Below are positions 44,145 to 51,542 of a DNA stretch of 63,140 bases, piece by piece. Both the position numbers and the translations under genes were made by a program. Position 1 is the first letter of the stretch, and every line of letters begins with the position of its first letter. Under the pieces are notes generated by a model, which ran no database searches, was not told the origin of the DNA, and saw nothing but the letters and a program-made list of their open reading frames with translations. Source of the DNA: an uncultured Eubacteriales bacterium (lineage in GTDB: Bacteria > Bacillota > Clostridia > Monoglobales > Monoglobaceae); assembly GCA_905201285.1 (NCBI GenBank), contig CAJKNM010000002.1, forward strand, positions 1 through 63,140. The letters are read 5' to 3'.

Positions 44145-44226
44145 AATAATTATCCTCCTTAGGTAAATTATTGATTTTATTATTAACGGTTCTATTCAAT
44201 TTTGCTTTACATAAATGTAAAACAAA

Positions 44227-44277
44227 AAAGGCAAAGATGTCTAAAAGGGTAGTACCCTTCAAGACATCTTTGCCTTT
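44227..44277 (-). terminator. Leader terminator (attenuator) before glnA
   Basis: On the minus strand a perfect 16-bp outer stem (AAAGGCAAAGATGTCT with AGACATCTTTGCCTTT), an internal loop and an AGGGT / ACCCT apical stem are followed by TTTTTTG. It begins only a few bases after the predicted transcription start, so it should abort most transcripts unless an antitermination signal acts. Confidence 0.9.
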
Positions 44278-44286
44278 ACAACCGCT

Positions 44287-44315
44287 ATTATACTACTTAT
44301 TTTTTGTTTTGTCAA
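44287..44315 (-). promoter_or_regulatory. Consensus sigma-A promoter of glnA
   Basis: A perfect TTGACA (44315-44310), 17-bp spacer and perfect TATAAT (44292-44287) on the minus strand. With such a strong promoter, control is more likely at the downstream leader terminator than at initiation. Confidence 0.92.
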
Positions 44316-44395
44316 CCCCTTTTTTAAAATTTTTTAGCTGAATTTTAATTTACTGATATTTCCCGACTGTTTTAGGTGAAATTCGGCTTTTATAT

Positions 44396-44424
44396 TTGAC
44401 TTTTTATCGAGTATATAATATAAT
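44396..44424 (+). promoter_or_regulatory. Sigma-A-type promoter of the DUF6062 gene
   Basis: TTGACT (44396-44401), 17-bp spacer, TATAAT (44419-44424) on the plus strand, 23 bp before the GTG start. The short leader leaves room only for the ribosome binding site. Confidence 0.82.
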
Positions 44425-44446
44425 TAAAAGAAAAGGATCTGATACA

Positions 44447-45169
44447 GTGAAAGAAAAAATATATACGATTCCGCTGACCGAAGCGTTTGAAAAGGATTGT
44501 GAATGTGCTTTCTGTGAAATTGAACGAAAGCTGGACAAAGAGATACTTGACTATGTTCTCGGCCCGTCTTATATGGAAGAGGACATAAGAGAAGAGACAA
44601 ACAAACACGGCTTCTGTAAGTATCACTACGATAAGATGTTCCACGCTCAAAACCGTCTTGGCGTTGCGCTTATGGTCAGCACTCACCTAAAAAAGATTAA
44701 AAATGACATCGAATCGGTTCTCGCCGATGAACAAGCGGTCGGGAAACGAAAGCTTTTTCAAAAATCGGCGCAGACCTCGCCCATCGCCAAATACACCGAG
44801 GTTCTGTCAGAGGATTGTTATGCGTGCAGCCGTGCAAAAAAGCGTATGGACGGATACATTGACACCTTCTTTTATTTATGGAAACGAGAACCCGACTTCC
44901 GAAGCAAGGTCAAAGAGAGCAAGGGATTCTGTCTGAACCATTTTTCGCGTTTGATTTCAGAGGGTCGTGAGAAACTGAACGATTCTTCATTTAATGACCT
45001 TCTTAGCACGCTTATCCCCATTGAGCGCGAAAACCTCGCACGTATCTCCGATGAGCTTGACTGGTTTATACAAAAATTCGATTACAGATTTCAAAATGAA
45101 CCGTGGAAGAATTCCAAGGATTCGCTTGAACGGGCAATACTTAAAATTTCATCGGCTTGGCTTGAGTAA
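44447..45169 (+). CDS. DUF6062 family cysteine-rich protein
   Basis: A 240-residue cytoplasmic protein of the DUF6062 family. Two repeated halves each have a CxxC-type pair and a later FC..H motif: CAFCEIE with FCKYHY, and CYACSRAK with FCLNHF. The CxxC/CxxxH pattern suggests two metal sites, probably zinc. Function unknown. A longer frame opens at 44396, but the promoter overlaps it, and GTG 44447 has AAAAGGA upstream, so GTG is the start. The gene stands alone and convergently faces ricT across a hairpin terminator. Confidence 0.82.
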   Translation: MKEKIYTIPLTEAFEKDCECAFCEIERKLDKEILDYVLGPSYMEEDIREETNKHGFCKYHYDKMFHAQNRLGVALMVSTHLKKIKNDIESVLADEQAVGKRKLFQKSAQTSPIAKYTEVLSEDCYACSRAKKRMDGYIDTFFYLWKREPDFRSKVKESKGFCLNHFSRLISEGREKLNDSSFNDLLSTLIPIERENLARISDELDWFIQKFDYRFQNEPWKNSKDSLERAILKISSAWLE

Positions 45170-45173
45170 AAAT

Positions 45174-45213
45174 GACCCCTGTCTTATGCAAAAGTTTGCA
45201 TAAAACAGGGGTC
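45174..45213 (-). terminator. Intrinsic terminator of the glyS-holB-ricT unit
   Basis: A long perfect stem GACCCCTGT..TATGCAAA / TTTGCATA..ACAGGGGTC followed on the minus strand by ATTTTTA. It lies just between the stops of ricT and the convergent DUF6062 gene and may serve both. Confidence 0.85.
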
Positions 45214-45218
45214 GAATA

Positions 45219-46226
45219 TTATTCCCGGTTCTGGCGCTTGCCGCGGTTACGGTTTCGTGGCCTTCTGTTTCGGCGGTCACGCTTTTCATGGCGGCCGCTC
45301 TGATTTTTCTCGTTCGGTCCGTCCGAAATTTCCTGTCTGATGGGTTCCGTTTCGGCTTCTTCCGAAACAAAATCCGCTATCTGCTCATCGTCCTCCGGCT
45401 CGGCCGTCTTTGGCTTTGAATGAAGCGGTTTGAACTCACCAAGTTTATAGCTTCCGAAGCGGAAGCCGTCACCGTCTTCAAACTTAACCTTAATCTCGCC
45501 TTTTAATGTGGCGATGTCGGTAACCACGCCCCTTCCGTCAGGGGTGCTGACCACAGCGCCTTTATAAGGCAATTTTTTCAGCATATCATCATAGGCGTTT
45601 TGTTCGTATTGAAGGCAGCACATCAGCCTTCCGCAGACACCCGAAATTTTTGTCGGATTAAGCGACAGGCCTTGTTCCTTCGCCATCTTAATCGAAACAG
45701 GACGAAAATCGTCAAGGAAGGTGCTACAGCAAAGATTTCTGCCGCAGATTCCGTAGCTTCCGATTTGACGCGCCTCATCACGCACACCGATTTGACGAAG
45801 TTCTATTCGGGTATGGAATATGCTTGCGAGTGATTTAACAAGTTCGCGGAAGTCAACCCTTCCGTCCGCTGTGAAATAAAATAGAATTTTGCTTCTGTCA
45901 AACGTATATTCAACATCGACAAGCTTCATATCTATTTTGTGCTCACGGATTTTTTCGGCGGCAATTATATATGCGTCCTTTTCCTTTTCTTTGTTTTCAT
46001 CAAGCTGTCTGAAGTCATCTTCCGTTGCCTTTCGGATAATCGGCTTGAGCGGGGCCACAATCTCGTCTTCACCGACCTCTTTATTTGCTATTACCACATG
46101 ACCGAGTTCGATACCGCGTGCCGTCTCAACTAGAACCTTTGTTCCGACATCAAACTCTTCGCCGTTCGGGTCAAAGTAATATATCTTTCCTGCGCTGTTA
46201 AAGCGCACTCCTATAATTTCTACCAT
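45219..46226 (-). CDS. ricT: RicT/YaaT (PSP1-domain) protein with basic C-terminal tail
   Basis: A 335-residue protein with the PSP1 domain of the RicT/YaaT family (RFNSAGKIYYFDPNG, RDEARQIGSYGICGRNLCCSTFL, ISGVCGRLMCCLQYEQ). RicT forms the Y-complex with RicA and RicF, carries Fe-S clusters on these cysteines, and guides RNase Y processing and sporulation phosphorelay in Bacillus. The last 25 residues are strongly basic and Arg/Asn-rich, which suggests RNA contact and is not needed for the core. The frame extends to 46268, but ATG 46226 follows GGGAGG. It overlaps the end of holB by 29 bp. Confidence 0.9.
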   Translation of the reverse strand: MVEIIGVRFNSAGKIYYFDPNGEEFDVGTKVLVETARGIELGHVVIANKEVGEDEIVAPLKPIIRKATEDDFRQLDENKEKEKDAYIIAAEKIREHKIDMKLVDVEYTFDRSKILFYFTADGRVDFRELVKSLASIFHTRIELRQIGVRDEARQIGSYGICGRNLCCSTFLDDFRPVSIKMAKEQGLSLNPTKISGVCGRLMCCLQYEQNAYDDMLKKLPYKGAVVSTPDGRGVVTDIATLKGEIKVKFEDGDGFRFGSYKLGEFKPLHSKPKTAEPEDDEQIADFVSEEAETEPIRQEISDGPNEKNQSGRHEKRDRRNRRPRNRNRGKRQNRE

Positions 46227-47181
46227 GGATTTCCTCCCAGTATTCCATTGCCATACAAGAGACGGCAACAGAGTAGTTTGCGTTTCTGCTTATCGCCAGC
46301 GAATATTTTGTTATAATATCACAGAATCTAAAACACGCTTCAGCAGTAACAAGCGAACATATTCGTTTAAGTTCTTCGGCCTTGTCGGCATTTGTTATGT
46401 CATAACCTCCACACAGCTTAAGATGCATAATATCCTCTGACCAGCTTATCATTATATCGATAACGGTCGAAATATCCGAATTGTTCTGTTTCAGGAACTT
46501 TATAAAGTCATAGAGCGGTCTCGCACCGCTTCCACAAATGTTGATTAAGTGACCAATCACTGCTTCGCGCAGGGCAATCGCGTCCTCATCCGCCGAAAAA
46601 TTTATCGCTTTTCCTATGCTTCCGCCACTCATAGCGGAGATAACCTCAGCGTGGGCGGGGTCGGCAAGGCCCTTTTCTATAAGATAACCTTCAACCGTTT
46701 TACGCGGTAGAGGGTGAATTCTTATCATTGCCGCACGGGAGCGTATTGTCTGAAGAAGGGCGTTTGCGTTTGCCGCTATCAGTACTACCGTACAATATTC
46801 GGGCGGTTCTTCAAATATTTTCAGAAGGCTGTTTTGAGCCGGTTCCTGCATTGTGTCGGAATTCGGAATGATATAGACCTTCCTGTCCGAGTGGTAAGGC
46901 TTGATATAAATATCCGCCTTCATTGCACGAACGGTGTCAATCAAAACATTCTTCTGTTTCTTAGACGGGTCATAAAGCTCATTTGTTACAACAATTATGT
47001 CGGGATTATTTTCCGCGGAAAATCCGCCCGAAAGCTCCTCAGCGAAAGCCTTGGCGAGCGAAAGCCTTCCTATGCCCTCTGCGCCCTCGAATATATAGGC
47101 ATGGCCTATATGTCCGCTTGAAATTATGCCGCGGAGCAGCTTCTTAACCCCTTCGTGACCCGTTATCTCACTCATTTTCAT
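46198..47181 (-). CDS. holB: DNA polymerase III delta-prime subunit
   Basis: A 327-residue clamp-loader subunit. It begins with SEITGHEGVKKLLRGIISSGHIGHAYIFEG, the P-loop position of the family, and shows NSLLKIFEEPPEYCTVVLIA and the sensor-type RSRAAMIRIHP. It is part of the clamp loader that places the sliding clamp for replication. Its start follows glyS after 2 bp, and ricT begins inside its end, the conserved holB-ricT order of Bacillota. M1 or M3 could be the start; AAAGG lies upstream. Confidence 0.88.
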   Translation of the reverse strand: MKMSEITGHEGVKKLLRGIISSGHIGHAYIFEGAEGIGRLSLAKAFAEELSGGFSAENNPDIIVVTNELYDPSKKQKNVLIDTVRAMKADIYIKPYHSDRKVYIIPNSDTMQEPAQNSLLKIFEEPPEYCTVVLIAANANALLQTIRSRAAMIRIHPLPRKTVEGYLIEKGLADPAHAEVISAMSGGSIGKAINFSADEDAIALREAVIGHLINICGSGARPLYDFIKFLKQNNSDISTVIDIMISWSEDIMHLKLCGGYDITNADKAEELKRICSLVTAEACFRFCDIITKYSLAISRNANYSVAVSCMAMEYWEEIHGRNYRSAL

Positions 47182-47183
47182 AA

Positions 47184-48566
47184 TCAGAACTTTATACCTT
47201 TTCTTATATACTCAACAAGGTCGTCAATCTTGACTCTCTCCTGTTCCATTGTGTCGCGGTGACGGATTGTTACACTTCCGTCCTCCTCGGAATCAAAATC
47301 ATATGTGATGCAGAACGGTGTTCCGATTTCATCCTGTCTGCGATAACGCTTACCTATGCTTCCTGCTTCGTCATATTCGCACATAAATTCTGAAGAAAGC
47401 ATTGTATAAACCTCACGTGCCTTATCCGAAAGCTTCTTTGACAGAGGGAGGATTGCCGCTTTAATCGGCGCAAGAGCCGGATGGAGGTGCATAACCGTAC
47501 GCACATCATTCTTTTCGGGGTCAACAACCTCTTCGTCATACGCTTCAACCAAAAAGGCGAGAGCAACACGATCGGCGCCGAGTGACGGCTCTATACAATA
47601 CGGAATATACTTTTCGCCGGTTTCGGGGTCATTATATTCCATCTTCTCGCCGCTGAACTGACTGTGCTGTTTCAAGTCGAAATCGGTTCTGTCAGCTATT
47701 CCCCAAAGCTCGCCCCAGCCGAACGGGAACATAAATTCAATATCCGTTGTCGCGTTGCTGTAATGCGAAAGTTCCTCCTTCTCGTGGTCACGAAGCTTGA
47801 TATTCTCCTCTGAAATTCCGAGAGAAAGGAGGAAATTCTTGCAATAGTCCTTCCAATAGCCAAACCATTCAAGGTCTGTTCCCGGCTTGCAGAAAAATTC
47901 AAGCTCCATCTGTTCAAACTCACGGGTTCTGAAGGTGAAGTTACCCGGTGTTATTTCATTTCTGAAAGATTTTCCCACCTGGCCGATTCCGAAAGGAATC
48001 TTCTTCCTTGAAGTACGCTGTACGCTCTTGAAGTTTACAAAGATACCCTGAGCGGTTTCGGGGCGGAGGTATATTTCGTTCTTACTGTCCTCTGTTACAC
48101 CCTGGAAGGTCTTGAACATAAGATTAAACTTTCGGATGTCGGTGAAGTTGTGCTTTCCGCACTCAGGGCAGCAGATATTGTTATCCTCTATATACTTCAT
48201 CATCTTTTCATCTGACCAGCCGTCAGCCGAAACGCCCGCCGCGTCTTCGATAAGCTTGTCCGCACGGAAACGCGCCTTACACTCCTTACAATCCATAAGA
48301 GGGTCTGAAAATCCGCCGACGTGACCCGACGCAACCCATGTTTTCGGGTTCATCAGAATCGCCGCGTCAAGGCCAACGTTATAGGGACTTTCCTGAATGA
48401 ACTTCTTCCACCATGCGCGTTTAACGTTATTTTTAAATTCAACGCCCAACGGGCCGTAATCCCACGTATTCGCAAGGCCGCCGTATATTTCCGAGCCGGG
48501 GTATATAAAACCTCTGCCCTTACACAATGCCACTATTTTCTCCATTGTTTTTTCTGTATTTTGCAT
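47184..48566 (-). CDS. glyS: Glycyl-tRNA synthetase (single-chain, alpha2 type)
   Basis: A 460-residue GlyRS of the dimeric type (not the alpha2beta2 form). It shows MEKIVALCKGRGFIYPGSEIYGG, the class II motif 2 RNEITPGNFTFRTREFEQMELE, an anticodon-binding C-terminus and a four-cysteine zinc insertion (CKECKAR, CCPECGKH). It charges tRNA-Gly. TTG 48575 opens the frame, but ATG 48566 has GAAAGG at 9 nt. It leads the glyS-holB-ricT unit. Confidence 0.95.
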   Translation of the reverse strand: MQNTEKTMEKIVALCKGRGFIYPGSEIYGGLANTWDYGPLGVEFKNNVKRAWWKKFIQESPYNVGLDAAILMNPKTWVASGHVGGFSDPLMDCKECKARFRADKLIEDAAGVSADGWSDEKMMKYIEDNNICCPECGKHNFTDIRKFNLMFKTFQGVTEDSKNEIYLRPETAQGIFVNFKSVQRTSRKKIPFGIGQVGKSFRNEITPGNFTFRTREFEQMELEFFCKPGTDLEWFGYWKDYCKNFLLSLGISEENIKLRDHEKEELSHYSNATTDIEFMFPFGWGELWGIADRTDFDLKQHSQFSGEKMEYNDPETGEKYIPYCIEPSLGADRVALAFLVEAYDEEVVDPEKNDVRTVMHLHPALAPIKAAILPLSKKLSDKAREVYTMLSSEFMCEYDEAGSIGKRYRRQDEIGTPFCITYDFDSEEDGSVTIRHRDTMEQERVKIDDLVEYIRKGIKF

Positions 48567-48620
48567 ATTTATCAACCTTTCTCGAGCATATCAGCCGAAT
48601 ATTCTGTTAGCATATTTTCT

Positions 48621-48649
48621 ATTATAATATATCCTTGATGTAAATTCAA
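48621..48649 (-). promoter_or_regulatory. Sigma-A-type promoter of glyS-holB-ricT
   Basis: TTGAAT (48649-48644), 17-bp spacer and TATAAT (48626-48621) on the minus strand, about 55 bp before the start. No T-box leader is present. Confidence 0.8.
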
Positions 48650-48672
48650 GCATTATATTAAAATTTCACAGT

Positions 48673-50604
48673 TTAATTATTTATAAGCTGTGATATACGG
48701 TAGATGAACAGAGCAACCTCAACACGCGTTGCATAGCCCTTAGGCTTGATTGTTCCGTCTCCGTATCCGCCCATCAGCTTTTTATCGACACACGCCGCCA
48801 TTGCTTCGCGGGCATAGAAATATATATCATCCGAATCGGTGAAGTTATTGAGCACCGCGGTATTCGGGATTGTTGTCAGAAGCTTTTCACGGGTCAGAAC
48901 GCGGTACGCAAGCGTCGCCATATCCTCGCGGCGGATTGTTGCGTCGGGGTCAAAGCAGTTATCGCCAACTCCCGAGGCTATCCCCAGAGCCTTTGCCATT
49001 CCGATTTCGTTATAGTAATACTTTCCCGGGTAGACATCGTCAAAGTTATCGGTAAACGCCGCTGTCTTTCCCAGAACTCTCAGAAGCAGAACTGTGTTGT
49101 CTGCTCTGGTAATGAGCGAGTCGGGATCGAATTCGGTTTCGCTTCTGCCTTTGATGATTCCGCGTGAGGCGAGGTCGTTTACCGCGTCCATCGCCCACCA
49201 ATAGTCATTCATATCCTTAAACTTATTAACATATTTATCTGCCGGTGTCAAAGAAGTATTATCGTTTGATGATAAGCTTCCGTCCTCCGTCGGGGCGGTG
49301 ACGTTGTCACCGCTGTTATCGGAGGTCTGATTATTTGCACCTGCGCTGTCGCTGTTTGCACGAACAGCCCCCTGCGGAGCGTTTGCCGCTTCGCTGTTCA
49401 TCTCTTGCATTAGGGCATATATCGAGTGATTCTTTAAAAATGTATTATAGGTAAAGCAACAATATCCGCCGATTTCGGGGTTATTCCTTCCATCGAGTAT
49501 ATGCGTGCGAAGCTCGTTTGTTCCGCTTTCGCCCGTCCATGCCGGGATTGAGCTTGACGTTGTTCGATATGCCGCCTCGCCTATATAAAGCTTAACGCCC
49601 GTGCCCCTTACCACGTCTGACCACCAGTTACAAAGTGTGGTATAATCGGCAATTTCATAGCCTATATTCCAATAAATCTGTGGCATTATATAGTCGACCC
49701 AGCCTTCCTTTACCCATTTACGCGAGTCGGCATATATCGCGGTGTATGAGCCGCCGCCGCGGGTATCGCTTCCTTCGGCCATATCGCTTTTGTTTGCCCA
49801 GATTCCTCTCGGACTTATTCCGAACTGAATTTCGGGCTTGATACTGTGGAGCTTTTCGTTCATTGTTTCAACAAGCCTATCAACATTGGCACGTCTCCAG
49901 TCGGCCTTGTTCGGATACTCATCCTTATGGAACGAATATGTGGTATCATCGTTGAAGTCGCTTGACGGATAGAAATAATCATCCATATGTATTCCGTCTA
50001 CATCATAGTTTTCGGCAATCTCAGCCGCACCCCTCACTATGAGGTCAATCGAACCGCTGTCACCCGGATTATAGTACATCTTTCCGTCACTGTCGGTCAT
50101 AACAAGGCCGGGATTTAAAACCGCCGGATTGCTCTTTGCGAGGTACTGATTATCGGCAGGGTTATTCGTTATTCTGTATGGATTAATCCATGCGTGAAGC
50201 TGCATTCCGCGGTTATGAGCCTCGGTCACCGCAAATTCAAGCGGGTCAAAATCGTCATCGGGGGCGAGACCCTGAGTTCCCGTGAGGTACTTTGACCACG
50301 GAAATATTGACGATTTATAAAATGCATCGCCGCAGGGTCTAACCTGAAAGAACACAGCATTAAAGCCCATATCCTTACAATTATCAAGTACCTGTGTGAG
50401 CTGGCTTTTTAACACGTTTGAGTCGGTGGTCTGAGTGCTCGGGTAGTCGATGTTTGCGACGGTCGAAACCCATATGCCGCGGAGCTCGGTATTATCGGCC
50501 GCTCTGACCTCTATCTCTGACGGTGCGTAAAACACCGCCGCCTCTATTGCCGCACAGAGAACGAGAATTAACATTCTCAGCGCAAAAGTTCTGTTTTTCT
50601 TCAT
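48673..50604 (-). CDS. DUF187/GHL10 glycosidase with three SLH domains
   Basis: A 643-residue secreted protein. A signal peptide (cleavage near EVRA) is followed by a DUF187/GHL10 domain (YngK/YddW-like, about 40-395): ELRGIWVSTVANIDYP, GFNAVFFQVRPCGDAFYKS, LHAWINPYRITNN, GIHMDDYFYPSSDF, QFGISPRGIWAN, MPQIYWNIGYEIADY. A Ser/Asn/Thr-rich linker (about 405-455) precedes three SLH domains (FKDMNDYWWAMDAVNDLASRG, FDDVYPGKYYYNEIGMAKAL, FTDSDDIYFYAREAMAACVD). It is a wall-anchored hydrolase, likely against peptidoglycan or a related polymer; the substrate is not certain. It has its own promoter (50717-50745). Confidence 0.92.
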   Translation of the reverse strand: MKKNRTFALRMLILVLCAAIEAAVFYAPSEIEVRAADNTELRGIWVSTVANIDYPSTQTTDSNVLKSQLTQVLDNCKDMGFNAVFFQVRPCGDAFYKSSIFPWSKYLTGTQGLAPDDDFDPLEFAVTEAHNRGMQLHAWINPYRITNNPADNQYLAKSNPAVLNPGLVMTDSDGKMYYNPGDSGSIDLIVRGAAEIAENYDVDGIHMDDYFYPSSDFNDDTTYSFHKDEYPNKADWRRANVDRLVETMNEKLHSIKPEIQFGISPRGIWANKSDMAEGSDTRGGGSYTAIYADSRKWVKEGWVDYIMPQIYWNIGYEIADYTTLCNWWSDVVRGTGVKLYIGEAAYRTTSSSIPAWTGESGTNELRTHILDGRNNPEIGGYCCFTYNTFLKNHSIYALMQEMNSEAANAPQGAVRANSDSAGANNQTSDNSGDNVTAPTEDGSLSSNDNTSLTPADKYVNKFKDMNDYWWAMDAVNDLASRGIIKGRSETEFDPDSLITRADNTVLLLRVLGKTAAFTDNFDDVYPGKYYYNEIGMAKALGIASGVGDNCFDPDATIRREDMATLAYRVLTREKLLTTIPNTAVLNNFTDSDDIYFYAREAMAACVDKKLMGGYGDGTIKPKGYATRVEVALFIYRISQLINN

Positions 50605-50716
50605 AAAGTATAATCATTCCTTTCCCGGATTGTAAATAATAAGGACAATCCCCTTTGTACAGTTTATGAATTCATATTTTGTTTTAATACATCTGTCACA
50701 AAACATAGATATTTTA

Positions 50717-50745
50717 ATTATAACACACTTTTACGAAAATTTCAA
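50717..50745 (-). promoter_or_regulatory. Sigma-A-type promoter of the DUF187-SLH gene
   Basis: TTGAAA (50745-50740), 17-bp spacer, TATAAT (50722-50717) on the minus strand; the leader is about 110 nt. Confidence 0.75.
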
Positions 50746-50947
50746 ATTAAAAACCTGTTACATAAAATCATTTAATAAAATTCTGTAACTCGGCCCATTT
50801 TCGGCCATAAAAAATTAATTTTTCGTTGACATTCTATGACACTCCAATCCGAGGTATTATATTCGTGTACAGAGGAGGTGCACACAATCTTATAAGAACC
50901 TCGGTGCAAAATAAATTTGCTTTTTAAAAAGCGGAGAGGAGTTTTAA
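50746..50947 (+). promoter_or_regulatory. Upstream region of the capsid cassette
   Basis: About 200 bp without a gene. A perfect TTGACA lies at 50826-50831, but the TATTAT at 50855-50860 is 23 bp away, not 17. A weaker TTCTAT (50832-50837) is at 17 bp from the same TATTAT. The leader contains GAGGAGGTGCACAC (50873-50886) and CCTCGGTGCA (50903-50912), which could pair over a 15-nt loop and mask the AGGAGG. A second GAGAGGAG serves the start at 50948. Control that differs from normal sigma-A promoters is possible. Confidence 0.5.
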
Positions 50948-51472
50948 ATGTTTAACTTTAACACAACCAAACGCCGCAGCGAAGCGGATATGCTTCCGAC
51001 AGACGGCGAAATGTCAAACGGCGGTTTGAAAAATATGAATCAGGCCGCAAACGCTCAGGGAGGGCAGGAACCTTATTCAATGGCAGATCCCACAGGGGGG
51101 GCAAACGGTATTCCGAATGCCGATATCAACGCAAGAATCGAAGAGCTTAATGCACAGTGCCGTGAATTTATGCAGAAAAACCCGGATTTCGATATGAAAA
51201 CGGAATTGCAGAATCCCAAGTTTGTCGAGTATGTATTCAAAAACGGAATATCGGTTGAAGATGCATACATTCTTGTTCACCTTGATGAGATTATCAAAAA
51301 TGCCGTTTCAAGCTCGATGAACCGTGCGGCGGTTCGCAGGAACAGAATTTTTGAGAACGGAACGGGCAAGAACAGCCCTGCCGTTGTCAAGAAAAACCCC
51401 AAGGATATGTCGGACAAGGAAATCGATGCAATAATCGAAAGAGTCCGCAACGGTGAAAAAATCAGTTTTTAG
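50948..51472 (+). CDS. Scaffold-like phage protein (first gene of the capsid cassette)
   Basis: A 174-residue hydrophilic protein. The first 60 residues are Gly/Asn/Ala-rich and disordered. Residues about 60-120 are helical (NARIEELNAQCREFMQKNPDF then LQNPKFVEYVFKNGISVEDAYILVHLDEI), and a basic tail (SSMNRAAVRRNRIF; KNPKDMSDKEIDAIIERVRNGEKISF) follows. Such a helical, charged protein directly before a major capsid gene is a usual place and shape for a scaffolding protein. Sequence-level homology cannot be confirmed by eye. A GAGAGGAG site precedes the ATG. The stop is TAG. Confidence 0.6.
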   Translation: MFNFNTTKRRSEADMLPTDGEMSNGGLKNMNQAANAQGGQEPYSMADPTGGANGIPNADINARIEELNAQCREFMQKNPDFDMKTELQNPKFVEYVFKNGISVEDAYILVHLDEIIKNAVSSSMNRAAVRRNRIFENGTGKNSPAVVKKNPKDMSDKEIDAIIERVRNGEKISF

Positions 51473-51542
51473 CCTACCGGTGTTCTCAACCGGCTTATAC
51501 GAATTAACAACTACTAATATAAAATAAGAAAGGATTTTTAAT

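Noticed and set aside
44227..44277. ANTAR dual-hairpin motif before glnA
   Set aside because: The motif needs two hairpins with six-base loops having A1 and G4; only one long hairpin with a three-base apical loop is seen.
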